Shown piece after piece: positions 45,766 to 56,065 of a DNA stretch of 64,000 bases. Location of the stretch: positions 1 to 64,000 of the forward strand of contig NZ_JHUZ01000017.1 of NCBI RefSeq assembly GCF_000619885.1. Reading direction: 5' to 3'. The stretch's first letter is position 1, and each line of letters starts with the position of its first letter. The stretch is from Balneatrix alpica DSM 16621 (lineage in GTDB: Bacteria > Pseudomonadota > Gammaproteobacteria > Pseudomonadales > Balneatricaceae). The position numbers and the translations under genes were made by a program. The notes under the pieces were generated by a model that was not told where the DNA came from, did not search any database, and saw nothing but the letters and a program-made list of their open reading frames with translations.

Positions 45766-46940
45766 GTTGTCTCCTGACCCAACCACCAGGCGGCCTTGTC
45801 GCCATAATTAACGGGCGTCGCCGGATGGGCAAAAAGCTGAGAACCCAGGTAATGGTGAAAATCCGCTACGACTCGCTCCATTTCCACCAGACGCCCACCC
45901 TGTGCTAGCTGGCTTTTCATACCCTGTTGCAGGCGCTCACAAATCCACTTGTCCTCAGCAAAAAACTGCTGGGTAAAACTCTGCTCACTTTTACTTTCTC
46001 GACCACTGTCCGCGTAGGTCACAAAACCGGATCGAATCAGGCTCTGATCCACTGCTTGCGGCAGTACCTGAATCCACCCCAGACCCTCGCAAGTGAGAAT
46101 GGCGACAAAGTTAGGGGGTAAGCTCAACAACAGATAGTGCTGGCAATGTTCAGGCATGGCTGTTTGAAAAAGACTCAGCAGGCTTTGGGTGACACCGCTT
46201 TTCATCTCGCCACTTGTCAGACTCCAGCTTGACTGTCCCGCCACGTAATAAGCCTGTTTGGTTGGCGTGACCTGCTCAAGGGTGTCCTTATGCACCTTGA
46301 ACAGGTGGTAGCTCTCCATGGCATTCTCCATGATCAGTTTCCAGTTAGCCTGCCAGGACTCCACCTGGCTGGGACCAACCTGACTCATTTGCGTCAGCTC
46401 AAAGGCTTCGACAAAAGGCTCCAGCCCGCTAAAGCGCTGCGCTAGGGTTTCACTGGGCTTACCCAGGTGAACAAATACCAGCCCCTGCCAACTACCCAGC
46501 AAGAACTGTGTCAAGCAGTGCTCTTGGTGATCGATATGGGATTTACCCTCCAGCGGAATCCCCTTTAAACCACCATCCAGACCATAGGTCCAGGCATGGT
46601 AGGGACATACCAGGTGCTTACTGACTCGGCCAAAACCCGGATCAAGCAGCAGGGTGCCACGATGGCAGCAAAGGTTAGACAGGGCACGTAATTGGCCGTC
46701 TGCTCCACGGATCAACACCAACGCTTCACCTGCCAATTCGCAGGCAAAATAATCCCCTGCTTCTGGCAGCTCCCGCTCGGCCAACATGAAGATCCAGTCC
46801 TGGCGGAAAATGCGCTGCATTTCCAACTGGTACAAATCCTTGCTATGGCAGGATGCAAAGGGCAACGCCCGCGCATTTTCGGCCGCTAGGGCGGTCACTT
46901 CACGGTAAGCATTTAGCTGCTGCAGGGCTGATGTGGTCAT
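45762..46940 (-). CDS. Rieske non-haem iron oxygenase, alpha subunit
   Basis: A 392-residue aromatic-ring-hydroxylating-dioxygenase-type protein. The Rieske [2Fe-2S] site is CCHRGT and CPYHAWTY; the mononuclear iron site lies in NWKLIMENAMESYHLFKVHK (the two His and the bridging acidic residue). It is a single-component alpha subunit: no beta subunit, ferredoxin or reductase gene lies nearby, so electron partners must come from elsewhere. Substrate unknown. First gene of a five-gene operon facing away from a TetR-type gene; GAGGTG precedes the ATG. Confidence 0.88.
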   Translation of the reverse strand: MTTSALQQLNAYREVTALAAENARALPFASCHSKDLYQLEMQRIFRQDWIFMLAERELPEAGDYFACELAGEALVLIRGADGQLRALSNLCCHRGTLLLDPGFGRVSKHLVCPYHAWTYGLDGGLKGIPLEGKSHIDHQEHCLTQFLLGSWQGLVFVHLGKPSETLAQRFSGLEPFVEAFELTQMSQVGPSQVESWQANWKLIMENAMESYHLFKVHKDTLEQVTPTKQAYYVAGQSSWSLTSGEMKSGVTQSLLSLFQTAMPEHCQHYLLLSLPPNFVAILTCEGLGWIQVLPQAVDQSLIRSGFVTYADSGRESKSEQSFTQQFFAEDKWICERLQQGMKSQLAQGGRLVEMERVVADFHHYLGSQLFAHPATPVNYGDKAAWWLGQETT

Positions 46941-47061
46941 GAAAACACCTCAAAACGAGACACGAATGGATCATATATTACAAATATACGAGACACAAGT
47001 GATTCATAAATACAGAGTGACTTTGCTATGATGCCTCCAACACGCAACAAGGAGCCTTATC
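46941..47061. promoter_or_regulatory. divergent operator region with two 21-bp direct repeats
   Basis: Between the TetR-type gene and the Rieske operon, 46955-46975 and 46988-47008 are direct repeats identical at 17 of 21 positions (both begin ACGAGACAC and end TCATA). Start-to-start distance is 33 bp, about three helical turns, so a regulator would bind the same DNA face twice. AT-rich sequence between and after them can hold the promoters. Confidence 0.65.
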
Positions 47062-47625
47062 TTGGATGCACGCATCCTAAAATCTCGCAAAGCATTGCTG
47101 GATGCCGCTTTGACATTGTTATTGCGGAACCCAGCTGCAAGCCTCAAGGAAATTGCTGAATTTGCCCAGGTAGGACGAGCGACCCTATACCGTCATTTCG
47201 ATTCACGGGAGAGCCTAGTGCAGGCACTGGCGTTACAGTGTCTTGAAGATGTGGAACGTGTGATTGATCCCATTCGGCGTCAGGCATTAGCCCCTGAACA
47301 GATCCTGCGCCAACTGTTTGAAGCACTGATTCCGCTTGGCGACCGCTATCATTTTTTACTGTCACTGTGGGAAGTAGCCGAGCAAGATCCGGCGTTTAAG
47401 CGCCTGTATCAGCAACAACTCCAGCGTCTATCGCAATTACTGGATAACGCCAAAGCCACTGGAACGATTCGGCAAGATCTCGATACAGAGTGGCTGGTCA
47501 CCGCCATTGATAGCCTGCTTTATGCAGCCTGGTGGCAACAGGGGATGCACCCGGGCAAAGCCGATCATTACACCCGCGCATTACTGGTGACCTTATTTGA
47601 AGGCATAGGTAACAGACCTGCTTGA
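47062..47625 (+). CDS. TetR-family transcriptional regulator
   Basis: A 187-residue regulator. The N-terminal HTH reads SLKEIAEFAQVGRATLYRHF then DSRESLVQALA, and the rest is an all-helical ligand/dimer domain. It starts with TTG at 47062, eight bases after AGGAG; there is no early in-frame ATG, so the rare start is likely real and may keep its level low. It diverges from the Rieske operon and probably represses it. Confidence 0.88.
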   Translation: MDARILKSRKALLDAALTLLLRNPAASLKEIAEFAQVGRATLYRHFDSRESLVQALALQCLEDVERVIDPIRRQALAPEQILRQLFEALIPLGDRYHFLLSLWEVAEQDPAFKRLYQQQLQRLSQLLDNAKATGTIRQDLDTEWLVTAIDSLLYAAWWQQGMHPGKADHYTRALLVTLFEGIGNRPA

Positions 47626-47672
47626 TGCAGGTATCGGCATCAGCCTCGGACGGCCTCCGTCAAAATGAACTA

Positions 47673-48116
47673 TCAGGATGGCTCCGGCAAAACCGGTGGC
47701 GTGCTATCCATATAGGTCAAAAAATAAGCCCACAGTTGATGGGTGCGTTGCTTGGTCAACTCGGTTTGACAGCTAAGGGTCATCAGGCCACGGATCGTCC
47801 CTTCACGCCACTGGGTGTACACCGCATCACAGTGAGCGGTCATATAGGCTTGCCAGTCACGCTGAGAACGCTCTATTGCCTGCACCAACTCAGCATCCTC
47901 CCCATGGTGGCGAAGACTCGCCTGTAGATACTGGCTTAGCTGTGTCTGGGCATGCTCTAACTCCAGGCCAGCGCACTGATTGATCTGCATAGTCGTGATC
48001 GCATTCTGACAATCCACAGAGGTATCTTGCCCTTGGCTGCTCAGCGGCAGTAAAGCGGCAAACCCCATCAAGGTCGCTAAGCCACGGGCCATAGCAGGGC
48101 GGATAGATAGGCGCAA
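47673..48116 (-). CDS. LprI-like (DUF1311) exported protein
   Basis: A 147-residue protein with a signal peptide and the LprI N-terminal domain pattern DCQNAITTMQINQCAGLELE then SQRDWQAYMTAHCDAVY, with spaced Cys. LprI of Mycobacterium inhibits lysozyme; other members are uncharacterised. The start is read as TTG at 48116 because AGGAAGGAG lies nine bases upstream and gives a basic n-region; the first ATG downstream (48092) has no such site. Confidence 0.68.
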   Translation of the reverse strand: MRLSIRPAMARGLATLMGFAALLPLSSQGQDTSVDCQNAITTMQINQCAGLELEHAQTQLSQYLQASLRHHGEDAELVQAIERSQRDWQAYMTAHCDAVYTQWREGTIRGLMTLSCQTELTKQRTHQLWAYFLTYMDSTPPVLPEPS

Positions 48117-48209
48117 AACAAGGACTCCTTCCTGGTTGGACAGTGCAGAACTGCAACAAAGCATCAGCTGACAGCCCCTTACCGCCATTTTCTCTAGGGG
48201 CTATAAACA

Positions 48210-48236
48210 CATCACCCCGCACTAGGCGGGGTGATG
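48210..48236 (-). terminator. terminator after rpoH
   Basis: A perfect 11-bp stem, CATCACCCCGC and GCGGGGTGATG with a 5-base loop, begins 22 bases after the rpoH stop. The minus-strand tail is TGTTTATA, so the T-run is short. Confidence 0.6.
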
Positions 48237-48257
48237 GGACAAGCAAAGCAAGGGATA

Positions 48258-49112
48258 TCAGGCTTCCATACTGATGCGCAGCTTTTTCATCGCGCTCTTT
48301 TCCAGCTGGCGAATACGCTCGGCGGAAACGCCATACTCAGCAGCCAGCTCGTGCAGGGTAGCCTTCTCATCCACCAGCCAACGCCGGTTAAGAATATCGC
48401 GACTGCGTTCATCAAGCTGCTGCATGGCCTGCTCAAGCTTGCTGTTGGCATGCTCCTCCCAGTCAGCCTCTTCTAACTGACGGGCGGGGTCAGCACGCTT
48501 ATCTTCGAGGAAGAAAGCCGGTGCCTGGTAAGCCTTATCGTCATCGTCATCGGTGCCCGCATCAAAGGCCATATCCTGGGCGGTCAGACGCCCCTCCATC
48601 TCCCGCACCACCTGTGGATCAACCCCCAGGTCCGCAGCAACGGAGTGAACTTCATCATTGGTAAACCAAGCCAGTTTTTTCTTGGCACTGCGCAGGTTAA
48701 AGAACATTTTGCGCTGGGCCTTGGTGGTGGCAATTTTGACGATGCGCCAGTTACGCAGAATAAATTCGTGCATTTCTGCCTTGATCCAGTGCACCGCAAA
48801 GGACACCAGACGCACCCCGACATTGGGATCAAAGCGACGCACCGCTTTCATCAAGCCAACGTTGCCTTCCTGAATCAGGTCAGCCTGGGCTAGACCATAG
48901 CCGGAATAGCTTTTAGCAATGTGAACAACAAAGCGCAGGTGGGCCAAAACCAGTCGACGAGCGGCCTCAAGATCATTTTGGTAGAACAGGCGCTCGGCCA
49001 GCTCACGCTCTTCCTCATGGGTCAGCATGGGAATCGCATGTACTGACTGGATGTAGCCCTCCAGATTACGGCCCGGAGACATCACCTCAGCGGGAAGAAG
49101 ACTACGACTCAT
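48258..49112 (-). CDS. rpoH: RNA polymerase sigma factor RpoH (sigma-32)
   Basis: Heat-shock sigma factor of 284 residues. Regions 2 and 4 are clear: [37 protein letters not shown] and the C-terminal [19 protein letters not shown]. The RpoH box [19 protein letters not shown], between regions 2 and 3, distinguishes it from RpoD and RpoS. GAGG six bases before the ATG at 49112 supports the start. It follows ftsY-ftsE-ftsX, the conserved order. Confidence 0.96.
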   Translation of the reverse strand: MSRSLLPAEVMSPGRNLEGYIQSVHAIPMLTHEEERELAERLFYQNDLEAARRLVLAHLRFVVHIAKSYSGYGLAQADLIQEGNVGLMKAVRRFDPNVGVRLVSFAVHWIKAEMHEFILRNWRIVKIATTKAQRKMFFNLRSAKKKLAWFTNDEVHSVAADLGVDPQVVREMEGRLTAQDMAFDAGTDDDDDKAYQAPAFFLEDKRADPARQLEEADWEEHANSKLEQAMQQLDERSRDILNRRWLVDEKATLHELAAEYGVSAERIRQLEKSAMKKLRISMEA

Positions 49113-49411
49113 CTCACACCTCATCTCGATACGGAATCAGCCAACAATGGCCAGCTAACTCATGGATTCTGCCCAGCTTGCTGGGTCAGGCGGGCAGCTT
49201 ATACAGCGCCCTGATTAGAAAGAAGACAAGAGAAAAAAGTTCCGGCCTTGAGGCCTGCTTTTTCACTCTTCTTTCTGTCACCTCCCTCGCAGGAGGGAGC
49301 AAATCTTAGCAAAAAGCCTTGAAGCCAGCAAAAAGCTACTCCAGTGCCTGGGGAATTGCAGCAACAAAATGTTTCTAGCGATGGGCCCCATCCCTCCGCC
49401 ATGAGCACCTT
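49113..49411 (-). promoter_or_regulatory. intergenic region between ftsX and rpoH
   Basis: 299 bases. Nearest ftsX, CTCCCTC/GAGGGAG (49282-49299) is a perfect 7-bp hairpin, and 49233-49263 is a terminator-like structure with a minus-strand run of six T. Near rpoH a GC-rich hairpin forms from CCCAGC/GCTGGG (about 49171-49190), 60-80 bases upstream of the start, within the expected rpoH 5' leader. No convincing sigma-70 promoter was found; TATAAG at 49198-49203 (minus) lacks a -35. Confidence 0.45.
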
Positions 49412-50386
49412 TTAGCGTGGTTGGATGGCGGAAAGATGCCGTCCCACCGCTAAGCCCGCCCCCAGCACGCCCAGCACTGCCGCGCCGCCGAGTAACCATA
49501 GCGACGCCTGCCAACCCAGGCCGCGTAATTCAAACTCAGTTTGATACAACTGACCCAGCGCAGACACCGGATCACCCAGCCAGTGCAGACAGAGCGCAAT
49601 CAAAAGCCAGGCCAGTAACCCGCCCAACAAGCCATACCAAAGGCCGGTATAAAGAAAGGGGCGACGCACATAGGCATCGGTGCCCCCCACCAGCTTAATC
49701 ACCACGATTTCATCCCGGCGACTTTCAATCGACAAACGAATGGTATTGCCCACTACTAACAACACGGCAATGCCAAACAGGCCAGACAGCGCCACCACCA
49801 CCCGGCGGGCGATATCCAATAGCGTATGTAAACGCTGCACCCACTCCATATCCAGTTGCGCCACTTCCACCTCCGGCAGCGCCTCCAGCTCCTGCAGCAA
49901 ACGACTGGCCTCCTGGGGATGGATTTGCCCAGCCGGTTTAAGCACGATCACCGCCGGCAGCGGATTGCTCTCCAGCCCGGCCAGCACATCCGCTAACCCT
50001 GATAGCTGCTGAAACTCACGTAGCGCCTGCTCTTTGGAGACATAGCGCACCTCCTGCCAGGCCGGGTCACGGCTCAGTTCATAGGCCAGGGATTCTCCCT
50101 GCCCCTGGCTGGCATCATCCGCCAGGTACACCGACATCCGCGTGCTCTGCCCCAGCTCGCCACTGAGTTGCGACACATTCGACAGCACCACATACAGCAA
50201 CCCAGGTAAGGCCAAAGCAATGGCGATCACCAACAGGGTCATCAGACTGCCGAGGGGTTGGCGCAGCAACTTCGCCAGGCTGGTGGCCGCTTCCTGCCGG
50301 TGATGACGCCACCAGGCACGCAGCACATCGCCGCGGCTAACCTGATGACTGACCGCTCCTGCGGTTTGCCGCTCAGCTCGTCGCAT
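49412..50386 (-). CDS. ftsX: cell-division ABC transporter permease FtsX
   Basis: A 324-residue inner-membrane protein with four helices: one around residues 45-70, then a periplasmic domain (ESLAYELSRDPAWQEVRYVS then KEQALREF), and three C-terminal helices. With FtsE it controls septal amidase activation through EnvC-type activators. It overlaps ftsE by 14 bases. Confidence 0.95.
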   Translation of the reverse strand: MRRAERQTAGAVSHQVSRGDVLRAWWRHHRQEAATSLAKLLRQPLGSLMTLLVIAIALALPGLLYVVLSNVSQLSGELGQSTRMSVYLADDASQGQGESLAYELSRDPAWQEVRYVSKEQALREFQQLSGLADVLAGLESNPLPAVIVLKPAGQIHPQEASRLLQELEALPEVEVAQLDMEWVQRLHTLLDIARRVVVALSGLFGIAVLLVVGNTIRLSIESRRDEIVVIKLVGGTDAYVRRPFLYTGLWYGLLGGLLAWLLIALCLHWLGDPVSALGQLYQTEFELRGLGWQASLWLLGGAAVLGVLGAGLAVGRHLSAIQPR

Positions 50387-51038
50387 CCTGGATCACTCTC
50401 CCTTGCTGTAGCGTCAATACCCGATGGTGCATACGGGCAATCAGGCGCAGGTCATGGCTGGCGATCAGCATAGTGACTCCCACCTGATTGAACTGCTCAA
50501 ATAAACGCATGATTTCTGCCGATAGCTCCGGGTCCAGGTTACCGGTCGGTTCATCCGCCAGAATCAAAGCCGGCTTGTTGACGATGGCACGGGCGATCCC
50601 CACCCGTTGCTGCTCCCCGCCAGAGAGAGCAATGGGATTAAGCTTTTCTTTATTCAGCAACCCCACCTTATCCAGTGCTGCCCGTACCCGTCGCGCTTCA
50701 TCATCACTGTCGTAACCACTGATGCGCAGCGGCAGAGCGACGTTATCAAACACGCTACGGTCAAACAGCAGTTGGTGATTCTGAAACACCACGCCAATCC
50801 GCCGGCGCAGATAGGGGATTTGGCTGGCGGGCAGGCGGCTGAGATTTTGCTCACCAATATAGATATGGCCAGTGCTGGGGCGCTCCATCAACATGATCAG
50901 CTTGAGTAGAGTACTCTTACCTGCCCCGGAATGACCGGTCAGAAAGGCCAGCTCACCCCGTTTCAGGGTAAAGCTGACACCGCCCAGGGCCTCATGGCCA
51001 CCGGGGTAACGCTTACTGACCTGATCGAATCTGATCAT
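50373..51038 (-). CDS. ftsE: cell-division ATP-binding protein FtsE
   Basis: A 221-residue ABC ATPase. Walker A is GHSGAGKST, the signature [14 protein letters not shown], Walker [13 protein letters not shown] and the switch His in IASHD. It powers FtsX. Its ATG overlaps the ftsY stop (ATGA), and it overlaps ftsX, so all three genes are coupled. Confidence 0.97.
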   Translation of the reverse strand: MIRFDQVSKRYPGGHEALGGVSFTLKRGELAFLTGHSGAGKSTLLKLIMLMERPSTGHIYIGEQNLSRLPASQIPYLRRRIGVVFQNHQLLFDRSVFDNVALPLRISGYDSDDEARRVRAALDKVGLLNKEKLNPIALSGGEQQRVGIARAIVNKPALILADEPTGNLDPELSAEIMRLFEQFNQVGVTMLIASHDLRLIARMHHRVLTLQQGRVIQDATS

Positions 51039-52402
51039 GCATCCTGCCTGTCAAAGAGGGCGTCGACAAATTCATTGGCCTGGAAGGGGCGCAGATCGTC
51101 AATCCCCTCACCCACGCCGATAAAACGAATCGGCAGGCCAAATTGTTTAGCGATGGCGAAGATGATCCCACCCTTGGCGGTGCCATCCAGCTTGGTCAGG
51201 GTAATGCCCGATACCCCCACCGCTTCCATAAAGGTTTTCGCCTGAGAAATAGCGTTCTGGCCGGTGCCGGCATCCAACACCAGCATCACCTCATGGGGGG
51301 CCTCGGGGTCGAGCTTTTTCATCACTCGCACCACTTTCTCCAATTCCGTCATCAGGTGCTGCTTGTTCTGCAAACGTCCAGCGGTATCGGCGATCAAGAC
51401 ATCGACTCCCCGCGCTTTCGCCGCCTGCAGCGCATCAAACAGCACGGCAGCGCTATCGGCACCGCTTTGCTGAGCAATCACCGGCACCTGGTTGCGCTCC
51501 CCCCATACCTGCAATTGCTCCACCGCAGCGGCGCGGAAGGTATCCCCCGCCGCCAGCATCACTTTTTTACCTTCGCCCTGATATTTCTTCGCCAGCTTGC
51601 CAATGGTGGTGGTTTTACCCACCCCATTCACCCCGACCATCAAGATCACATAAGGAGACTTGGCTTGCAGTTGTAGCGGCTGTTCAGCCTGCTGCAACAA
51701 CGCCCGCAGCTCGTCTTTCAAGGCATGATAGAGCGCCTGGGGGTCTTTCAGCTCTTTACGGCTAACACGATCCGTCAGGCGCTGGATGATGTCCTGGGTC
51801 GCTTCCATCCCCACATCCGCCAGCAATAACTGGGTTTCCAGTTCTTCTAGCAGGTCATCGTCGATCTGTTTGGCCCCAAGAAAGAGCGAAGCCAGGCCTT
51901 CGGTCAGATTCGCTTTGGTGCGGCTCAGGCCTGCTTTAATGCGCTCGAAGAAGCCCAGTTTACCCTTGGGCTTTTCCTGCTCGCGTGGGGCCTCCACCGG
52001 GGCAGCGGCGACCACTGAGGGCTCAACCAACGGCTGGGGAGTGTTGACTGGCGCTTGTTCGGCTTCTGCTGCTGCAGTTTCTGCTACTTCGGTTTCTGCT
52101 ACTTCGGCTGCAGACTGCGCCAGGCTGACCGGTGGATGCTCCTCCTCAGCCGCCGGGCTGGGCTGCTCCGTTAGCGGCTCCACTGCCGCAGGGGCGGGTT
52201 GCTCAGCCTGCTCCGGCTCGGCCACGACGGTGGTCTCAACCGCCTGCGGCATTACCTCGACAGTGCTGTCCTGTGCAGACGCTAACGCGCTCTCCTCCTG
52301 ACTCGGCTCAGCAACAGGTTGCTCTGGCGCAACGGGGGCGGCAGGAGGAGTTGGCTCCGGCTTTTTCTTGCCGAATAAAGAAGATTTCAGTTTATCCCAC
52401 AT
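51035..52402 (-). CDS. ftsY: signal recognition particle receptor FtsY
   Basis: A 455-residue SRP receptor GTPase. The N-terminal ~150 residues are an acidic, Ala/Pro/Glu-rich A domain with repeated AETEVAE-like units; the NG domain follows, with G1 [36 protein letters not shown] and [10 protein letters not shown]. It docks ribosome-SRP complexes at the membrane. First gene of ftsY-ftsE-ftsX, divergent from the M16-like gene. Confidence 0.97.
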   Translation of the reverse strand: MWDKLKSSLFGKKKPEPTPPAAPVAPEQPVAEPSQEESALASAQDSTVEVMPQAVETTVVAEPEQAEQPAPAAVEPLTEQPSPAAEEEHPPVSLAQSAAEVAETEVAETAAAEAEQAPVNTPQPLVEPSVVAAAPVEAPREQEKPKGKLGFFERIKAGLSRTKANLTEGLASLFLGAKQIDDDLLEELETQLLLADVGMEATQDIIQRLTDRVSRKELKDPQALYHALKDELRALLQQAEQPLQLQAKSPYVILMVGVNGVGKTTTIGKLAKKYQGEGKKVMLAAGDTFRAAAVEQLQVWGERNQVPVIAQQSGADSAAVLFDALQAAKARGVDVLIADTAGRLQNKQHLMTELEKVVRVMKKLDPEAPHEVMLVLDAGTGQNAISQAKTFMEAVGVSGITLTKLDGTAKGGIIFAIAKQFGLPIRFIGVGEGIDDLRPFQANEFVDALFDRQDA

Positions 52403-52509
52403 GAATAGTTACAATCCCACAGCAGCAGGCAGCGCGCCTGCGAAACAGAAGGGGCTATCTTAAAGGATGGCCACCGCTTTCCCAAGGGTAACAGGATAGA
52501 GAAGCAGCC

Positions 52510-53763
52510 GTGAGCGAGTCAGGCCATCAGCCCCCCTCCGTGAATGTACCCCAGCCCCTGTTTAACCGGCGCTATCTGAAAATCATTATCTGGGTGATTG
52601 CCATTGCTGTACTGCTACTTAACTGGTACCAGCAACGCCAGGCCGATAGCTGGCAGCCGCAACATTGGCAGCAAGAGCAAATGGCGGTCTATTGGCTGGA
52701 GCAAGATTTACAGCAAAGCGAAGTCTGGACCCTCAGTTATCACCAGGGGGCCGCAGGGGTCGCCGCAGGTTTGGCAACGCTGGCGGAGCGCACGCTGTAC
52801 CATCACCTCAGCGGCAATAGTCAGGACTGGTTTTTACAACATCAGATCGCCCTGACCAGCCAGCTGGAACAGGACGGCTGGCACCTGAGCCTGCGCCTGC
52901 CCAGCACACCGGAGCATCGCCAACTTGCCCTGCAAGGGCTGCAACAGCTGCTACGCCACGATGACCTGCAACCTGCCAGTCTGGCGGCAGCTCAGCAGCG
53001 CCTGCTGGCCGAAGCCCATATCAATGCCAACAAAGCCGATCTGTTGGTCAGCCAAGCCAGTCTCGTCAGCCTCTATGGCCATCACCCCTATGGGCTGCCA
53101 CAGCGGGGCCAGCGTAGCAGCCTGGAGCAGCTGGATGCCGCCCAGGTCAGTCACTTTATCGGTCAGTATTGGCAACAACCGCAACAGCTGCTGCTGTATG
53201 GCAGTCTGAGCGAGCGCGAGGCCAAACAGGTGGCGGAGCAGATTCAACAACAGTTCCCCGTCAGCCAACCAAGCGCAGTGGCCCCTCCTGCTGCCGCCGG
53301 TTTGCCCCTGAATATGCAACGTCCGCAGCTACAGCAACTGCAGGCCTGGGCCTTACAGATTCCAGTCATGCTTTACCCCCTGGAGACCGACCTGCTCCGC
53401 TTCGGCTTAGCGGAGCTGGCCACACAACAGGGTCTCAGCCCCAGCACATTGCCCCTGCCTCCCGCCAGCCTGAGCTGGTACTGGCAGGGGGCACTTGATC
53501 ACGAGCCACCGAGCTGGCCGCCTGCCAGTCTGAGCCTGCGCCAGTTAGAGGTTGCCCTGCCACAGGTACGCCAGCGCTGGAAAGAACTGGCCGCCCAACC
53601 ACAGCAGCTTGCCCTGCTGCTGGCGCAAGGCTTACAGCGGGGCTTGCCAAGCGATCTGCTATGGCACTACCAACTCGGCGGTGAGGCTGATTTCAGCCAA
53701 TTAGAAGACGCCTTAACCACCTTTAGTGACTGGCCCCGCGGCCAGGCCCGACTCAGCCCCTAA
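52510..53763 (+). CDS. degenerate M16-family (insulinase-like) protein
   Basis: A 417-residue protein starting with GTG. An N-terminal membrane helix (about residues 22-41) anchors a region resembling M16 peptidase halves (RLPSTPEHRQLALQGLQQLL, LYGHHPYGLPQRG, then AQVSHFIGQYWQQPQQLLL). The catalytic HxxEH motif is absent, so it is probably not a protease. In pseudomonads two M16 genes lie between ftsY and rsmD; here only one divergent, very Gln/Leu-rich gene is left. Its function is unknown. Confidence 0.72.
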   Translation: MSESGHQPPSVNVPQPLFNRRYLKIIIWVIAIAVLLLNWYQQRQADSWQPQHWQQEQMAVYWLEQDLQQSEVWTLSYHQGAAGVAAGLATLAERTLYHHLSGNSQDWFLQHQIALTSQLEQDGWHLSLRLPSTPEHRQLALQGLQQLLRHDDLQPASLAAAQQRLLAEAHINANKADLLVSQASLVSLYGHHPYGLPQRGQRSSLEQLDAAQVSHFIGQYWQQPQQLLLYGSLSEREAKQVAEQIQQQFPVSQPSAVAPPAAAGLPLNMQRPQLQQLQAWALQIPVMLYPLETDLLRFGLAELATQQGLSPSTLPLPPASLSWYWQGALDHEPPSWPPASLSLRQLEVALPQVRQRWKELAAQPQQLALLLAQGLQRGLPSDLLWHYQLGGEADFSQLEDALTTFSDWPRGQARLSP

Positions 53764-53799
53764 CAGGCTATCCGGCTGAATGATCTGATGAGGACTCCT

Positions 53800-54989
<1,190 letters not shown>

Positions 54990-54997
54990 CAAGCTGA

Positions 54998-55264
<267 letters not shown>

Positions 55265-55271
55265 TCCACTC

Positions 55272-55295
55272 GGCCGGAGCCCGCTCCGGCCTTTT
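55272..55295 (+). terminator. terminator after the ferredoxin gene
   Basis: A perfect 9-bp stem, GGCCGGAGC and GCTCCGGCC with a 2-base loop (probably opening to a slightly larger loop), followed by TTTT. Confidence 0.8.
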
Positions 55296-55317
55296 CCCGC
55301 CGAATGACGAGGTTGTC

Positions 55318-55788
55318 ATGCTGATAATGGATTTTGAGGCCAGCAGCCTGTCCCGTCAGTCTTTTCCGATTGAAATTGCCTGGATTGATACCCAAAGCGG
55401 TCAGCGTGATTCTTTTTTGATTGATCCCCGGAGCGCCTCCCACTGGCACGATCTGCAATGGGCCGGACACATTCATGGCATTAGTCTGGAAATGCTGCAT
55501 CAGCAGGGAATTGGCGTGCTGCAAGCCGCCCAACGTCTTAATCAGGCCCTACAAGGACGGCAAGTATTTTCTGATGCCTCCGACTGGGATGGCCACTGGC
55601 TGCATCGCCTTTACGACGCCACCCTGTTGCACCCCAGCTTTGAGCTGAAGGATCTTTACTCCCATCTCGCCCAATACCGTGACTATGACCTGATTGAGCA
55701 ACTGCAACGCCAATCACGTCCCCATCGGGCACTGGATGATGTGGCCATGATGGCCGAGCTGATTAATAAGCGCTTGCCCCAGGTTTAA
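55318..55788 (+). CDS. DEDDh-type 3'-5' exonuclease-like protein
   Basis: A 156-residue single-domain protein with exonuclease motifs: LIMDFEASS (ExoI, D-x-E), HIHGISLEML, the middle Asp in DASDWDGHWL (ExoII) and HRALDDVAMM (ExoIII, HxxxD). It could trim DNA or RNA ends. It has GAGG six bases before the ATG at 55318. It stands after the ferredoxin terminator and is convergent with a small membrane-protein gene. Confidence 0.78.
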   Translation: MLIMDFEASSLSRQSFPIEIAWIDTQSGQRDSFLIDPRSASHWHDLQWAGHIHGISLEMLHQQGIGVLQAAQRLNQALQGRQVFSDASDWDGHWLHRLYDATLLHPSFELKDLYSHLAQYRDYDLIEQLQRQSRPHRALDDVAMMAELINKRLPQV

Positions 55789-55795
55789 ACCGCGA

Positions 55796-56053
55796 TTAAC
55801 GGCGGCGATAAAGCCCCAGCATACAGAGCAGCAGCCCTAACAGCATCAGCAACATACTGCCATTGACCAGGCCACTGTGGCGTGCGCCAAAGGGAATAAA
55901 AGGATGATTGGCCTGATGATCACAGACCAATTGTTGATAATCGAAGCTGCCACCGGCATCCAGGCAGGCATCCACCGCCATAAACTCCTGCCAAAAGCTG
56001 CCCATCAGCCATAGCATCGGCGCGATTAAAAGCAGCAGCCCCCATTTCAGCAT
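55796..56053 (-). CDS. small two-helix membrane protein, unknown
   Basis: An 85-residue protein with hydrophobic stretches at residues 3-21 and 63-81, and between them a periplasmic-looking loop with two Cys (DACLDAGGSFDYQQLVCDHQ) that may form a disulfide. No family recognised. Its ribosome-binding site is poor; it lies 12 bases after the DUF416 gene and may depend on it for translation. Confidence 0.6.
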   Translation of the reverse strand: MLKWGLLLLIAPMLWLMGSFWQEFMAVDACLDAGGSFDYQQLVCDHQANHPFIPFGARHSGLVNGSMLLMLLGLLLCMLGLYRRR

Positions 56054-56065
56054 GATGTTAGCAAC

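Noticed and set aside
45762-46940. Rieske protein as glycine betaine (GbcA) or carnitine (CntA) oxygenase
   Set aside because: Tempting because of the carnitine island, but no reductase partner is adjacent, the genes are in a different operon with a TetR regulator, and the iron-site motif did not look specifically like either family.
52021-52301. Repetitive GAAGTAGC-like units in ftsY as a DNA repeat element
   Set aside because: They encode the Ala/Glu-rich acidic domain of FtsY and are in frame, so they are low-complexity coding sequence.
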